Part shown: positions 8,326 to 17,440 of the stretch, one piece after another
How the letters are laid out: each line of letters begins with the position of its first letter
Numbering within the stretch: the stretch's first letter is position 1
Assembly (NCBI RefSeq): GCF_001854805.1
Contig: NZ_MBLO01000033.1
Coordinates: 1-57,893, forward strand
Length of the DNA stretch: 57,893 bases
Reading direction: 5' to 3'
From: Pseudofrankia coriaricola
GTDB lineage: Bacteria > Actinomycetota > Actinomycetes > Frankiales > Frankiaceae
Notes under the pieces: generated by a model
What the model saw: the letters and a program-made list of their open reading frames with translations, nothing else
Told to the model about the DNA's origin: nothing
Database searches by the model: none
Position numbers and translations under genes: made by a program

Positions 8326-8983
8326 CCGAGCCGCGGGCACCATCATGATCGACTATGCTGGTTCCAGGGAAATTCCTACAAACTCGCATATGACCGATCA
8401 GGTGTGGCGAGACCTGTTGGCACAGGCTGGCATCACGGTCGAACATCACGGTCGGAACGGCCGACGCCACGCATGTGAGCCTGCGCCATGACGGTTCCGG
8501 CCGTGGGGACGCTGCCGAGCCGCCGTCCGGTTACGGCAAGTCGCCAGGTTCGTTGCGAGCTGGCAACGACGTGGGCATCTCGGTCCTGCAGTCGCTAGTG
8601 TCGGAGATCCCCGACGGCGGACCTCCCAGATCGCCTTCGGCGATCCGGCAGGAACCCCGTCGCCGATCCGGGAGGCACTCGGGATACCTCGTCCTGGCCG
8701 ACATGTCCCCCGACCAGGACAGGGCATCGGCCAAGGATGCCGGTGCCCGGCGCCGGGTAGGACGCGTCGGTGCCGGGCCGCCTGCCCTGGCGCCGGCCGG
8801 GTGCCCGAACGGTGGGGGCGGGCACCGCGGACGGCCCGGCGTTGCCAGGCCGGGTCTCGTCGGGGAGGCCGGCCGCGGGCGCGTGGCGATGGACGAGCCA
8901 TGCTTCCGCCGGTCGAGAGGCAAGGCGGCTGGATCCGGACGACGTAGCCTGAGGTCGAGTCCACACCTCAACGTGGAGGGTTC
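8326..8983. other. Gene-poor region before glnA2
   Basis: A 48-codon frame from ATG 8345 (MIDYAGSREIPTNSHMTDQV, then WRDLLAQAGITVEHHG) starts in a less GC-rich patch and may be a fragment of a former gene; it is too short to assign. A family C palindromic element lies at 8622-8674. The rest shows no recognisable gene. The glnA2 ribosome site GGAGG is at the right end (8973-8977). Confidence 0.4.
8622..8674 (+). repeat. Family C palindromic element, locus 1 (intergenic)
   Basis: Core CCTCCCAGATCG, a short loop, then CGATCCGGCAGGAACCCC, followed by a second GCCGATCCGGGAGG. The two halves form an imperfect stem. Related elements occur at 21114, 26121, 34916, 41974 (reverse) and 45734, four of them inside protein genes. 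Confidence 0.7.
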
Positions 8984-10351
8984 ATGGACAAGCAGCAGGA
9001 GTTCGTGCTCAGAACGCTGGAGGAGCGGGACATCCGCTTCGTCCGGCTCTGGTTCACCGACGTGCTGGGCGTGCTGAAGTCCGTGGAGATCGCTCCGGCG
9101 GAGGCCGAAGGCGCGCTCCTGGAGGGCATCGGCTTCGACGGCTCGGCGATCGAGGGGTTCGCGCGCCTGCACGAGGCGGACATGCTCGCCCGCCCCGACC
9201 CGTCCACCTTCCAGGTGCTGCCGGGACGCGGCGAGGGAACGCTCACGGCGCGGATGTTCTGCGATGTCGTCACTCCCGACGGCCTGCCCGCCGTAGCCGA
9301 CTCACGCTGGGTGCTGCGCCGCGCGCTCGCGGCCGCCGCCGAGGCCGGGTTCACCTTCTACACCCACCCGGAGATCGAGTTCTTCCTGCTCAAGGAGCCG
9401 CCGCGGCGCGGCCAGCCGGTGCCGCAGCCGGTGGACGAGTCCGGGTACTTCGACGTCACGCCCAACGACATCAGCCATGACTTCCGCCAGCAGGTGATCG
9501 GCATGCTGGAGCGGCTCGGCATCTCCGTCGAGTTCAGCCATCACGAGGTGGCGCCGGGCCAGCAGGAGATCGACCTGCGCTACGCCGACGCGCTCACGAT
9601 CGCCGACAACGTCATGACGCTGCGCCAGGTCGTCAAGGAGGTGGCGCTGCGGCAGGGCAGCTACGCGACCTTCATGCCGAAGCCGTTCACCGAGCATGCC
9701 GGCTCCGGCATGCACACCCATATGAGCCTCTTCGAGGGCGACCGCAACGCCTTCTACGACCCGACCGACGAGTACCGGCTCTCCAAGGTCGCCAAGGCGT
9801 TCATCGCCGGGCTGCTGGCGCACGCGCCCGAGATCACCGCCGTGACCAACCAGTGGGTCAACTCCTACAAGCGGCTCATCAGCGACTCGGCCGAAGGCGA
9901 GGGCGCCGAGCTGCTGGAGGCGCCGGCCTACGCCTGCTGGGGGCACAACATCCGCTCCGCCCTGGTCAGGGTGCCGCTCTACAAGCGGGGCAAGGCGAAC
10001 ACGGCACGGGTGGAGTTCCGGCTGCCGGACAGCGCCTGCAACCCGTACCTGACGTTCGCGCTGATGCTCGCGGCCGGGCTGCGCGGCATCCAGGGCGGCT
10101 ACGACCTGCCGCCGCCCGCCGGCGACGACATCTGGTCGCTTACCGAGGCGCAGCGCCGGGAGCGCGGGATCCGGGCTCTTCCCGGATCCCTGTCCGAGGC
10201 GATCGCGGTGATGGAGACGTCGTCGCTGGTCCGGGAGACGCTCGGCAACGAGCTGTTCGAGTTCTTCCTGCGCAACAAGCGCGCCGAGTGGACCTCCTAC
10301 CGCCGCCAGGTCACCCAGTTCGAGATCAACCGCTACCTGCCACTCCTGTAA
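8984..10351 (+). CDS. glnA2: Glutamine synthetase-like enzyme, GlnA2 type (no adenylylation Tyr)
   Basis: 455 residues; ATG 8984 follows GTGGAGGGTTC. The GSI fold is complete: FDGSAIEGFARLHEADM, the metal-binding HPEIEFFLL, SHHEVAPGQQEIDLRY, the ATP site TFMPKPFTEHAGSGMHTHMS, and RVEFRLPDSACNPYL. The adenylylation position differs: the usual LYDLPP is replaced by DDIWSLTEAQ with Trp384 at the Tyr position, so GlnE should not modify it. In Mycobacterium the same gene sits beside glnE (Rv2222c). In Streptomyces coelicolor, GlnA2 from the same neighbourhood has been described as a gamma-glutamylpolyamine synthetase, so polyamine use is an alternative to glutamine synthesis. The glnE gene starts 33 bases downstream, probably in one operon. 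Confidence 0.92.
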   Translation: MDKQQEFVLRTLEERDIRFVRLWFTDVLGVLKSVEIAPAEAEGALLEGIGFDGSAIEGFARLHEADMLARPDPSTFQVLPGRGEGTLTARMFCDVVTPDGLPAVADSRWVLRRALAAAAEAGFTFYTHPEIEFFLLKEPPRRGQPVPQPVDESGYFDVTPNDISHDFRQQVIGMLERLGISVEFSHHEVAPGQQEIDLRYADALTIADNVMTLRQVVKEVALRQGSYATFMPKPFTEHAGSGMHTHMSLFEGDRNAFYDPTDEYRLSKVAKAFIAGLLAHAPEITAVTNQWVNSYKRLISDSAEGEGAELLEAPAYACWGHNIRSALVRVPLYKRGKANTARVEFRLPDSACNPYLTFALMLAAGLRGIQGGYDLPPPAGDDIWSLTEAQRRERGIRALPGSLSEAIAVMETSSLVRETLGNELFEFFLRNKRAEWTSYRRQVTQFEINRYLPLL

Positions 10352-10383
10352 CGCGCACGCCACATCTGCAACAAGATGGAAAC

Positions 10384-13300
10384 ATGATGGCGAGCGCCGG
10401 ACGGTCGGGCCCAGCGCGGGCGCAGGGGGCCTCGCGGGCACGCGCCCCGCTGGCACAGCGCGACGGCTGGCCGGCGGAGCAGACCTCGCCAGCGGAGCCC
10501 CCGTCCGCGGACCACGCCTCCGCTGACCGGACGACGAGCGAGCCGGCCGCCGCCAGTGCGGCGACCATGCCCCCGCCCGGAGGCGTCGGGCACCCGCGGG
10601 GCAGCTCCGCCGCGGCCCAGCTCGCCCGGCTAGGCTTCACCGACGTCGACCGGGTCGCGGCCACGCTGCACCGTCTCGGCTTCGGCCCGCCCGACGGGCT
10701 GCCGCTCACCAACAGCCCGGTGGTCGCCGAGCTCGCCCACGCCGCCGACCCCGACCGCGCCCTGGCCGGGCTAGACCGACTGATCGACGCACTCGACGCA
10801 CTCGACCCGCTTGACGCGCCCGGCCCGCCAGGCGCCACCCCCGGGCCGGCGCACCCGCCGGGCCCGGCACACCCGGCACACCCGGCGGCCCCGGCGCACC
10901 CGGCGCACCCGGCGGGCTCCGCCCGGTCGTCCGCCGAGCTGCGAGCCGTGTTGGCCACCCGGCCGGGCTCTCGCCGGCGTGTGATCGCCGTCCTCGGCGC
11001 GAGCCTCGCGCTCGCCGACCACCTCGCCGCGCACCCGGCCGACTGGCGGATCCTCGCCGACGACGAGGCGGCCGCCGCCGCGCCCGACGCGGCGACCCAC
11101 CGTGCCCGGCTGTTCGCCGCGGTCGGCGCGGACCCGGCCGCCGAGCGGCCGCGAGCACGCGGCGACGGGCCGGAGGTACTGGACGCGTTGCGGGTCGCCT
11201 ACCGGCGAGCGCTGCTGGTGCTCGCCGCCCGCGACCTGACGGACACGGTGACGGTCGAGGACGCGACGGCCGAGCTCGCCGACCTCGCCGCCGCGGCGCT
11301 CGACGCGGGCCTCTCGGTCGCGCGCGCCGGCCTCGCGCCGACCTCGCCGCCGGTGCGCCTGGGTGTCGTCGGGATGGGCAAGTGCGGCGGGCGCGAGCTC
11401 AACTACGTCAGCGACGTCGACGTCGTCTTCGTCGCCGAGCCGGCCACGACCTCACTCCCCGACGGCATGGGCGGGGCCGCTGGGACCGCTGAAACCACCG
11501 GGACCACCGGGACCGCGAGGGCCACCGACGCCGCCGAACCGGCCGAGGAGGCGGCGCTGCGGGCCGCGACCCGGCTGGCCGAGGGGCTGGTACGGGCCTG
11601 TGGCGCGCGCACCAGCGAAGGATCGCTCTTCCAGGTCGACGTCGGCCTGCGCCCGGAGGGCCGCGACGGCGCGCTGGTCCGCACGCTCGCCAGCCACCGC
11701 GCCTACTACCAGCGCTGGGCGCGCACCTGGGAGTTCCAGGCGCTGCTCAAGGCCCGGCCAGTCGCCGGCGACCTCGCGCTCGGCGCCGAGTTCTGCTCGA
11801 TGGTGGGGCCGCTGGTCTGGTCGGCGGCGTCCCGGCCCCGTTTCGTCGCCGACATCCGGGCGATGCGCCGGCGAGTGGAGGCGTCTCTGTCGAGGCGGGA
11901 GGCCGACCGCAACATCAAGCTCGGCCCCGGTGGGCTGCGCGACGTCGAGTTCGCCGTCCAGCTGCTGCAGCTCGTGCACGGCCGTATCGATCCGAAGCTG
12001 CACGCCCGCGCGACCCTCCCCGCGATCGACGGCCTGGCGCGCGGGGGTTACGTGGGCCGCCGCGACGCGACCACCCTCGCCGACGCCTACCGGTTCCTGC
12101 GTGCCGTCGAGCATCGGCTCCAGCTGCGCGGCCTGCGGCGGACGCACGTCCTGCCGCGCGACCCGGACGAGCTGCGCTGGCTCGGCCGCTCGCTGGGGAT
12201 GCTCGGCGCGGAGGAGTTCACCGCCGAGCACGCGCATATCGCCCGGTCGGTACGGCGGCTACACGAGCAGCTCTTCTACCAGCCGCTGCTGGAGGCGGTC
12301 GCCCGGCTGTCCGCCGAGGAGGTGCGCCTCACGCCCGGCGAGGCCGCCGATCGGCTCGCCGCTCTCGGGTTCGCCTATCCGAACCGGTCGTTGAAGCACA
12401 TCGAGGCGCTCACCGCCGGCGTGAGCCGGACCGCCACGATCCAGCGGCATCTGCTGCCGACGATGCTGCCGGCGTTCGCCGACGCCGCCGACCCGGACGC
12501 CGGCCTGCTCGCCTATCGGCAGGTCAGCGAGGCGCTCGGCCGCGTCCCCTGGTACCTGCGGCTGCTGCGCGACTCGGCCGGCGCCGCCGACCGGCTGGCC
12601 AGGGTGCTCGCGGCCAGCGGCTACGTCGCGGCGCTGATGCGCGCCGCGCCCGAGTCGGTGCGGCTGCTGCGCACCGAGGAGGACCTGCGCCCTGTCGGCC
12701 GCGACGAGCTTGCCCGCACGCTGCTCGCCGTCGCGCGGCGCAACCAGGACGCGGGCGACGCGGCCGCGCGGGCGCGCGCGATCCGCCGGGTCGAGCTGGT
12801 CCGGGTCGCCTGCGCGGACCTGCTCGGCCTGCTCGACGCGGCCGCCGTCGGCGAGGCGCTGGCCGCGGCGGCCGCCGCGACGATCGAGGCCTCCCTGTTG
12901 GTCGCCCGGCGCACCGTGAACCGCCGGCTCGCCGCCGGCCGGCCGGCGGCGGACCGGTTCGCGGACGTCGGCGAGCCCGCGGACGACCCAAACGGCCAAA
13001 GGGCGTGCGAAAATGATCTTCCTTCGCACGCCCGGCGGACATCGTTCTCAGGAGCATTGGCCGGAGAGCCGGCCCGGATCGCGGTGATCGCGATGGGCCG
13101 GCTCGGCGGCGCCGAGATGTCCTACGGCAGCGACGCGGACGTGCTGTTCGTCCATGAGCCCAGGCCCGGCGTCGGCGCGCGCCCGGCCGGCGAGTACGCC
13201 GCGGCGGTAGTCGAGGAGCTTGTCCGGCTGCTGGGGCAGCCGGGGCCCGACCCGGCGCTGCGCCTGGACCTGGGGCTGCGGCCCGAGGGGCGGGGCGGCT

Positions 13301-13935
13301 CGGTCACCCGCGACCTGGACGGCTACGCAGCCTACTACCGGCGCTGGGCGCTCGGCTGGGAGGCGCAGGCGCTGCTGCGCGCCCGGCCGCTCGCCGGCGA
13401 CCCGGAGCTGGCGGCGCGGTTCCGCGACCTGGCCGACGAGTTCCGCTATCCGGCGGCACTGCCGGGCGGAGCCATCGCCGAGGTCGAGCGGCTGCGGGAC
13501 CGGATGGCCGCCGAGCGGGTCCCGCGCGGCGCCGACCGGACCCTGCACGTCAAGTTCGGGCCGGGCGGGCTGACCGACGTCGAATGGACGGTCCAGATCC
13601 TCCAGCTCCGCTATGCCCACGAGAACCCGGCGCTGCGCACCACCAGCACCCTCACCGCGCTGCGCGAGCTCGTCAACGCCGGCCTGCTCGACGGCGCCGA
13701 GGCCGCGGCGCTGAACGCCGCCTGGCTGTCGGCCTCCCGGATCCGCAACGCGATCATGCTTGCCCGCGGCACACCCGGCGACCTCATCCCCCGCACCACC
13801 CCGGCCCTCGACCGCGTCGCCGGGGTCCTCGGCTACCCCCTGGAGCAGGTCACCGACGTCCTCGACGACCACCGCCGCGCCGCGATCGCGGCCCGTCGCG
13901 TCGCCAACCAGGTCTTCGCCCGCGAACGGCCCTGA
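10384..13935 (+). CDS. glnE: Bifunctional GS adenylyltransferase/deadenylylase
   Basis: About 1183 residues from ATG 10384 (ATG 10387 is equally possible; the ribosome site is poor). GlnE adds AMP to, and removes it from, the GSI tyrosine. Both nucleotidyltransferase halves are visible: the N-terminal GMGKCGGRELNYVSDVDVVF near residue 331 (deadenylylase half) and the C-terminal MGRLGGAEMSYGSDADVLF near residue 903 (adenylylase half), each followed by its PII-uridylyltransferase-like helical region (GPGGLRDVEFAVQLLQ; GPGGLTDVEWTVQILQ). The protein is longer than the usual 950-1000 residues because of a disordered N-terminus, a Pro/Ala/His-rich linker near residues 140-185 and an insert just before the second catalytic domain that contains a DNA hairpin (13001-13033). 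Confidence 0.96.
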   Translation: MMASAGRSGPARAQGASRARAPLAQRDGWPAEQTSPAEPPSADHASADRTTSEPAAASAATMPPPGGVGHPRGSSAAAQLARLGFTDVDRVAATLHRLGFGPPDGLPLTNSPVVAELAHAADPDRALAGLDRLIDALDALDPLDAPGPPGATPGPAHPPGPAHPAHPAAPAHPAHPAGSARSSAELRAVLATRPGSRRRVIAVLGASLALADHLAAHPADWRILADDEAAAAAPDAATHRARLFAAVGADPAAERPRARGDGPEVLDALRVAYRRALLVLAARDLTDTVTVEDATAELADLAAAALDAGLSVARAGLAPTSPPVRLGVVGMGKCGGRELNYVSDVDVVFVAEPATTSLPDGMGGAAGTAETTGTTGTARATDAAEPAEEAALRAATRLAEGLVRACGARTSEGSLFQVDVGLRPEGRDGALVRTLASHRAYYQRWARTWEFQALLKARPVAGDLALGAEFCSMVGPLVWSAASRPRFVADIRAMRRRVEASLSRREADRNIKLGPGGLRDVEFAVQLLQLVHGRIDPKLHARATLPAIDGLARGGYVGRRDATTLADAYRFLRAVEHRLQLRGLRRTHVLPRDPDELRWLGRSLGMLGAEEFTAEHAHIARSVRRLHEQLFYQPLLEAVARLSAEEVRLTPGEAADRLAALGFAYPNRSLKHIEALTAGVSRTATIQRHLLPTMLPAFADAADPDAGLLAYRQVSEALGRVPWYLRLLRDSAGAADRLARVLAASGYVAALMRAAPESVRLLRTEEDLRPVGRDELARTLLAVARRNQDAGDAAARARAIRRVELVRVACADLLGLLDAAAVGEALAAAAAATIEASLLVARRTVNRRLAAGRPAADRFADVGEPADDPNGQRACENDLPSHARRTSFSGALAGEPARIAVIAMGRLGGAEMSYGSDADVLFVHEPRPGVGARPAGEYAAAVVEELVRLLGQPGPDPALRLDLGLRPEGRGGSVTRDLDGYAAYYRRWALGWEAQALLRARPLAGDPELAARFRDLADEFRYPAALPGGAIAEVERLRDRMAAERVPRGADRTLHVKFGPGGLTDVEWTVQILQLRYAHENPALRTTSTLTALRELVNAGLLDGAEAAALNAAWLSASRIRNAIMLARGTPGDLIPRTTPALDRVAGVLGYPLEQVTDVLDDHRRAAIAARRVANQVFARERP
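13001..13033. repeat. Perfect inverted repeat inside glnE
   Basis: GGGCGTGCGAA (13001-13011) and TTCGCACGCCC (13023-13033) are exact complements around an 11-base loop. The segment 12985-13065 is less GC-rich than the gene around it and encodes a non-conserved stretch (NGQRACENDLPSHARRTSF) just before the second catalytic motif. It looks like an intergenic-type palindromic element captured in frame. Confidence 0.75.
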
Positions 13936-14031
13936 CCAGCCCGCCAGAAAGCGGATCCAGGCCCGCCACCAACCAGGCACGATTACGTCTCGCGCCGCCG
14001 CGGGACTGCGTGGCGGGCCGCCGGGCCGGTG

Positions 14032-17000
14032 TCAGCGGACGCCGAGGGCGGAGAAGTCGACCGAGTCGTACGCGGGCTGGTAATAGACGTTGGTGAGGTT
14101 GGAACTGTAGATGTTCGTGACCTTGTCGTACGTCACCGGTATGTAGGCCGCCGTGTCGAGCACCCTCCGCTCGACGGCGGCCCACCGGGCCGCGGCGGTC
14201 CCGGACGGGTCGGCGGCGACGGCGCTGTCCGACATGTCCGCCACGAAGGCGTCGTCCATGGCGGTGTTCACCGCGGGGTCGCTGAGTTCCGCGATGTTCC
14301 GGTTGTCCGTGTCGGTAATCCTGCGGCCGTCGGCCAGGTTGGTGAAAATGCCGGCGGGCGTCGGCCAGCCGGCGTTGTAGCCGAGGAGCGCCAGGCCGAC
14401 GCCCTGGTCACGCATCTTCCGCGGCGAGAAGATCAGGGCGTCGTAGTCGTCCGAACCGAGCGCCGAGATCTGGAGGTTGACGCCGATTCCGGCCAGAGAT
14501 TTCTTGAGGGCCTCCGCCTGGCTCTTGGACCTGCTGTCCTCGAAAACCACGATCTTGACTGGGAAGCCGTCCGGCCGCCCGCAGGCCGCGAGCTCCTGCT
14601 TCGCCTGGACGACGTCGCCCGAGCCGGCGCTCGGGTAGAGGTCGAACGTCGAGTGGTACCGCAGCGGCGGGGGGACCAGCGTCGGCGCGGCGACGGCACG
14701 CTCCGGGCCTCCACGGGCCGTGACCTGCGCCTGCCGGTCGATTGCCCAGGCGATCGCCTTACGGCAGTGGACGTTGTCGAAGGGCGTCAAGGTGGTGGTG
14801 ACGCTCAGCAGACGCAAGACGCCGATAGTGACGGTCAGGCGCTGGTTGTCCCGCATCGCCGAGCCCGTCAGTGGCGTCTGCAGGGTGGCCTGCGAGGCGC
14901 CCGTCTGCCCGGCGAACACGTCCGTGTGCCCGGAGAGGATCTGCTCGTCGATGGTCTCCAGAGGAAGCCGCATGGTCACCTGGATCCGGTCCGGCAACGC
15001 CGTGTTCACCAGGTCGGTCGCCGGGTCCCACTCGGAGTTACGGACCAGCGTCAGCGACTGGCCCCGTTGGTAGAACGCGAACTTGTAGGGGCCCGACGAG
15101 ACCGGGCGGTCGGCGTACTGGGCTTCGCCGTCCTTCGCCTGGGGCACCGGCGTGGACGCGGGCGTCGCCATCAGATAGTTCCAGTCTCCGAACGGCCTGG
15201 TCAGGTGAAAGACGATCGTCTGGTCGTCCGGAGTGTCGATTGATTTCAGGCCGAGCTTGTCCGGGCTCGGGTCCTGATAGGGCCCTGGATAACGGTTGTT
15301 GGGGTCGTCCAGGTACCGGGTGAGTCCCTTCAGGCCGGCGGTGACGAGCTGGGTGTCGAACAGTCGCTCGATCCCGTACTTGATGTCCCTGGACCTGATC
15401 GGCGTCCCATCCTCGAACTTGAGGCCGGCGCGCAGGGTGTACCGCCAGGTGGCCGCATCGGTGGACGTCGGGACGGCGGTGGCGAGATCGCCGATCAGGT
15501 CGGTCGTGCCCGGCTTGTAGGTCAGCAGCTGCCGGGAGTACCAGCGCTGCTGGGCCCAGCAGCTGTCGGCGTTGCTGCGCTGCGGGTCCCAGGAGTCGCA
15601 GTCGGCCGTGGCGGCCACCCGCAGGGTCCCGCCCCTGGCGGTGGACGGGCTCAGGACAGGGCCCACGACCGCGAGCGGCGGCGTGGCGCTCTCCGTGGCC
15701 GCCGCCGCCGTCGAATGGCCAGGGCCGCCGCCCTCGTTCGGGCCGTCGGCGCGTGGGATCAGCACCAGGGGAAGGACGACGGCGAGCGCGCCCACCGCGC
15801 CGGCGATCAGCATCCACCACCGCCGCCGGTGCCTGGACGACCCGCGGGCCGCCGAGGCGGCTGCGGACCGCTTCGAGACCTGCGCGGCCGGGCGGGGGGC
15901 GGACGACGCCCCGACCAGAGTCGGCTGCCCGGTGGGGACCTCCGGACCGGCGGGGCCTGGCCTGGCCGGACCGGGCCGGCTGGGCGGAGTCAGCGGGCCG
16001 GCCGGTGGCGCGGGCATGGGCACGGGCCCAGGCACGGGCCACCCCGCGGCGGGCTGCCGCTGGACGGGCGACGAGGGCGACGGGGCGGTGGGCGACGGGG
16101 CTGGCCCGGCCCCCGCGGTCGGCTGAGGGCCGCCGCCGAGCGGGATGGTCGGGCCGTCGGAAGCGCCCGCGCTCCCGCCCGTCGCCATGCCGGCGGCCGA
16201 CGTGCCCGGGTGCGCGGCCGGGTGCGCGGCCGGGTGCGGGCCGGCGGTGGGCCGGGAACCGGTCGACGGGCCGTCGGCCGCGGCGCGCACGTCGTCGTCG
16301 AGCTGGACCTGCAGGTCCGACCGGGTGAGCCAGCCACGGCCCAGCACGGCGGCGGCGGCCGCGGCGAAGTCCAGGCCGAACGCCCGGGCGCTGGGATAGC
16401 GCATCGCCGGGTCCGGGGCGAGGGCGCGCAGCACGACGTTCGCGACCGGTGCCGGGACGCCCGGTGGCCGCGGTGGCGGGGCGGTCAGGCGGCGCTGCCA
16501 GAGCAGCTGCACCGGCAGTGCCCGGTCGATCGGGGGCGCGCCGGACAGAAGCTGGTACAGCACGACGCCCAGGGCGTAGATGTCGGTCGCCGGGCCCAGC
16601 TGCCCGCTGGTGATCTGCTCGGGAGCCATGTACAGCGGGGTGCCGACCTGTGCGCTGGCGGTCGCGACCGTTCCCTCCAGCATCTTCGCGACGCCGAAGT
16701 CGGTGACCTTCGCGGCGCCGGCGGCCGTGAACAGCACGTTGTCCGGCTTGATGTCGCGGTGCAGCACGCCCCGGTCGTGGGCATAGCCGAGCGCGGAGGC
16801 GACCGCGAGCCCCACGGCGCAGCCCGCCTCCGGCCGCGTGTCCTCCCGCCGCCGGGCCAGCGTGCCGCCGACCAGCTGCTCCATCACGATCAGGCAGAGG
16901 TCCGCGGTCTCGACATAGTCGTAGACCCGCACGATGTGGGGATGGTCCATGCGGCCCAGCAGCTGGCCCTCGGACGCGCCGTCCGGGCCGCCGCCGTGGG

Positions 17001-17154
17001 CCGGCGGGCGGGCCGGCAGCACCTTGATGGCGACGTTGTGCCGCAGGTGCCGGTGTTGGCCGGCGAGCACCAGGCCGTAGGCACCCGAGCCCAGCCGGCC
17101 CCCGATCTCCAGCCCCGGCAGCGCGGCGGCCACCGACTCCCGGTCAACGATCAC
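14032..17154 (-). CDS. Receptor-like Ser/Thr kinase fused to an extracellular family-5 solute-binding domain
   Basis: 1040 residues from a GTG at 17154, chosen because the paralogue starts at the same MIVDR. Residues about 15-265 are a eukaryote-like kinase: glycine loop GSGAYG, VAIK with Lys44, Glu62, HRDIKPDN with Asp134, DFG at 152-154, GTPLYMAPEQ. A Pro/Ala-rich linker follows, then one hydrophobic helix near 440-460 (WWMLIAGAVGALAVVLPLVL after Arg-rich residues, so the kinase is cytoplasmic). From about 500 to the end is an SBP_bac_5 domain, the oligopeptide/nickel-type ABC ligand binder (GGTLRVAATADCDSWDPQ; SRQLLTYKPG; FEDGTPIRSRDIKYGIERLF; DDQTIVFHLTRPFGDWNYLM). No ABC permease or ATPase gene lies nearby. 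Inference: ligand binding outside controls kinase activity inside. The 3' end converges on glnE. Confidence 0.92.
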   Translation of the reverse strand: MIVDRESVAAALPGLEIGGRLGSGAYGLVLAGQHRHLRHNVAIKVLPARPPAHGGGPDGASEGQLLGRMDHPHIVRVYDYVETADLCLIVMEQLVGGTLARRREDTRPEAGCAVGLAVASALGYAHDRGVLHRDIKPDNVLFTAAGAAKVTDFGVAKMLEGTVATASAQVGTPLYMAPEQITSGQLGPATDIYALGVVLYQLLSGAPPIDRALPVQLLWQRRLTAPPPRPPGVPAPVANVVLRALAPDPAMRYPSARAFGLDFAAAAAAVLGRGWLTRSDLQVQLDDDVRAAADGPSTGSRPTAGPHPAAHPAAHPGTSAAGMATGGSAGASDGPTIPLGGGPQPTAGAGPAPSPTAPSPSSPVQRQPAAGWPVPGPVPMPAPPAGPLTPPSRPGPARPGPAGPEVPTGQPTLVGASSAPRPAAQVSKRSAAASAARGSSRHRRRWWMLIAGAVGALAVVLPLVLIPRADGPNEGGGPGHSTAAAATESATPPLAVVGPVLSPSTARGGTLRVAATADCDSWDPQRSNADSCWAQQRWYSRQLLTYKPGTTDLIGDLATAVPTSTDAATWRYTLRAGLKFEDGTPIRSRDIKYGIERLFDTQLVTAGLKGLTRYLDDPNNRYPGPYQDPSPDKLGLKSIDTPDDQTIVFHLTRPFGDWNYLMATPASTPVPQAKDGEAQYADRPVSSGPYKFAFYQRGQSLTLVRNSEWDPATDLVNTALPDRIQVTMRLPLETIDEQILSGHTDVFAGQTGASQATLQTPLTGSAMRDNQRLTVTIGVLRLLSVTTTLTPFDNVHCRKAIAWAIDRQAQVTARGGPERAVAAPTLVPPPLRYHSTFDLYPSAGSGDVVQAKQELAACGRPDGFPVKIVVFEDSRSKSQAEALKKSLAGIGVNLQISALGSDDYDALIFSPRKMRDQGVGLALLGYNAGWPTPAGIFTNLADGRRITDTDNRNIAELSDPAVNTAMDDAFVADMSDSAVAADPSGTAAARWAAVERRVLDTAAYIPVTYDKVTNIYSSNLTNVYYQPAYDSVDFSALGVR

Positions 17155-17440
17155 GATGCCCGCCCGCGGCATGCCCATGCCCAGCCAGAAGCACCCGAAC
17201 CCCGCGAACCCAACACATAATGCGCCGATGGTAGGCCGACCATCCGCGTGCCGTCGGCTAGGTCGCCTCAAACCCCGTCATCGCCGGTATGAGGATGAGC
17301 GGTGCCCAGGCAGCGCCGCGTCGACGGCGGCCACCATCAGAGGCTTGGCCGGAACGGGCCACCCTCATAGGGCGGATCGGGGACTAGCTCGACGGCAAGG
17401 TGACCGCCACCGATCGGCGGTTCCGGCGTCGCGGGCGCAC

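Noticed and set aside
8345-8491. A 48-codon ORF with a less GC-rich start
   Set aside because: Too short and without family features; probably part of the decayed region next to the broken kinase.
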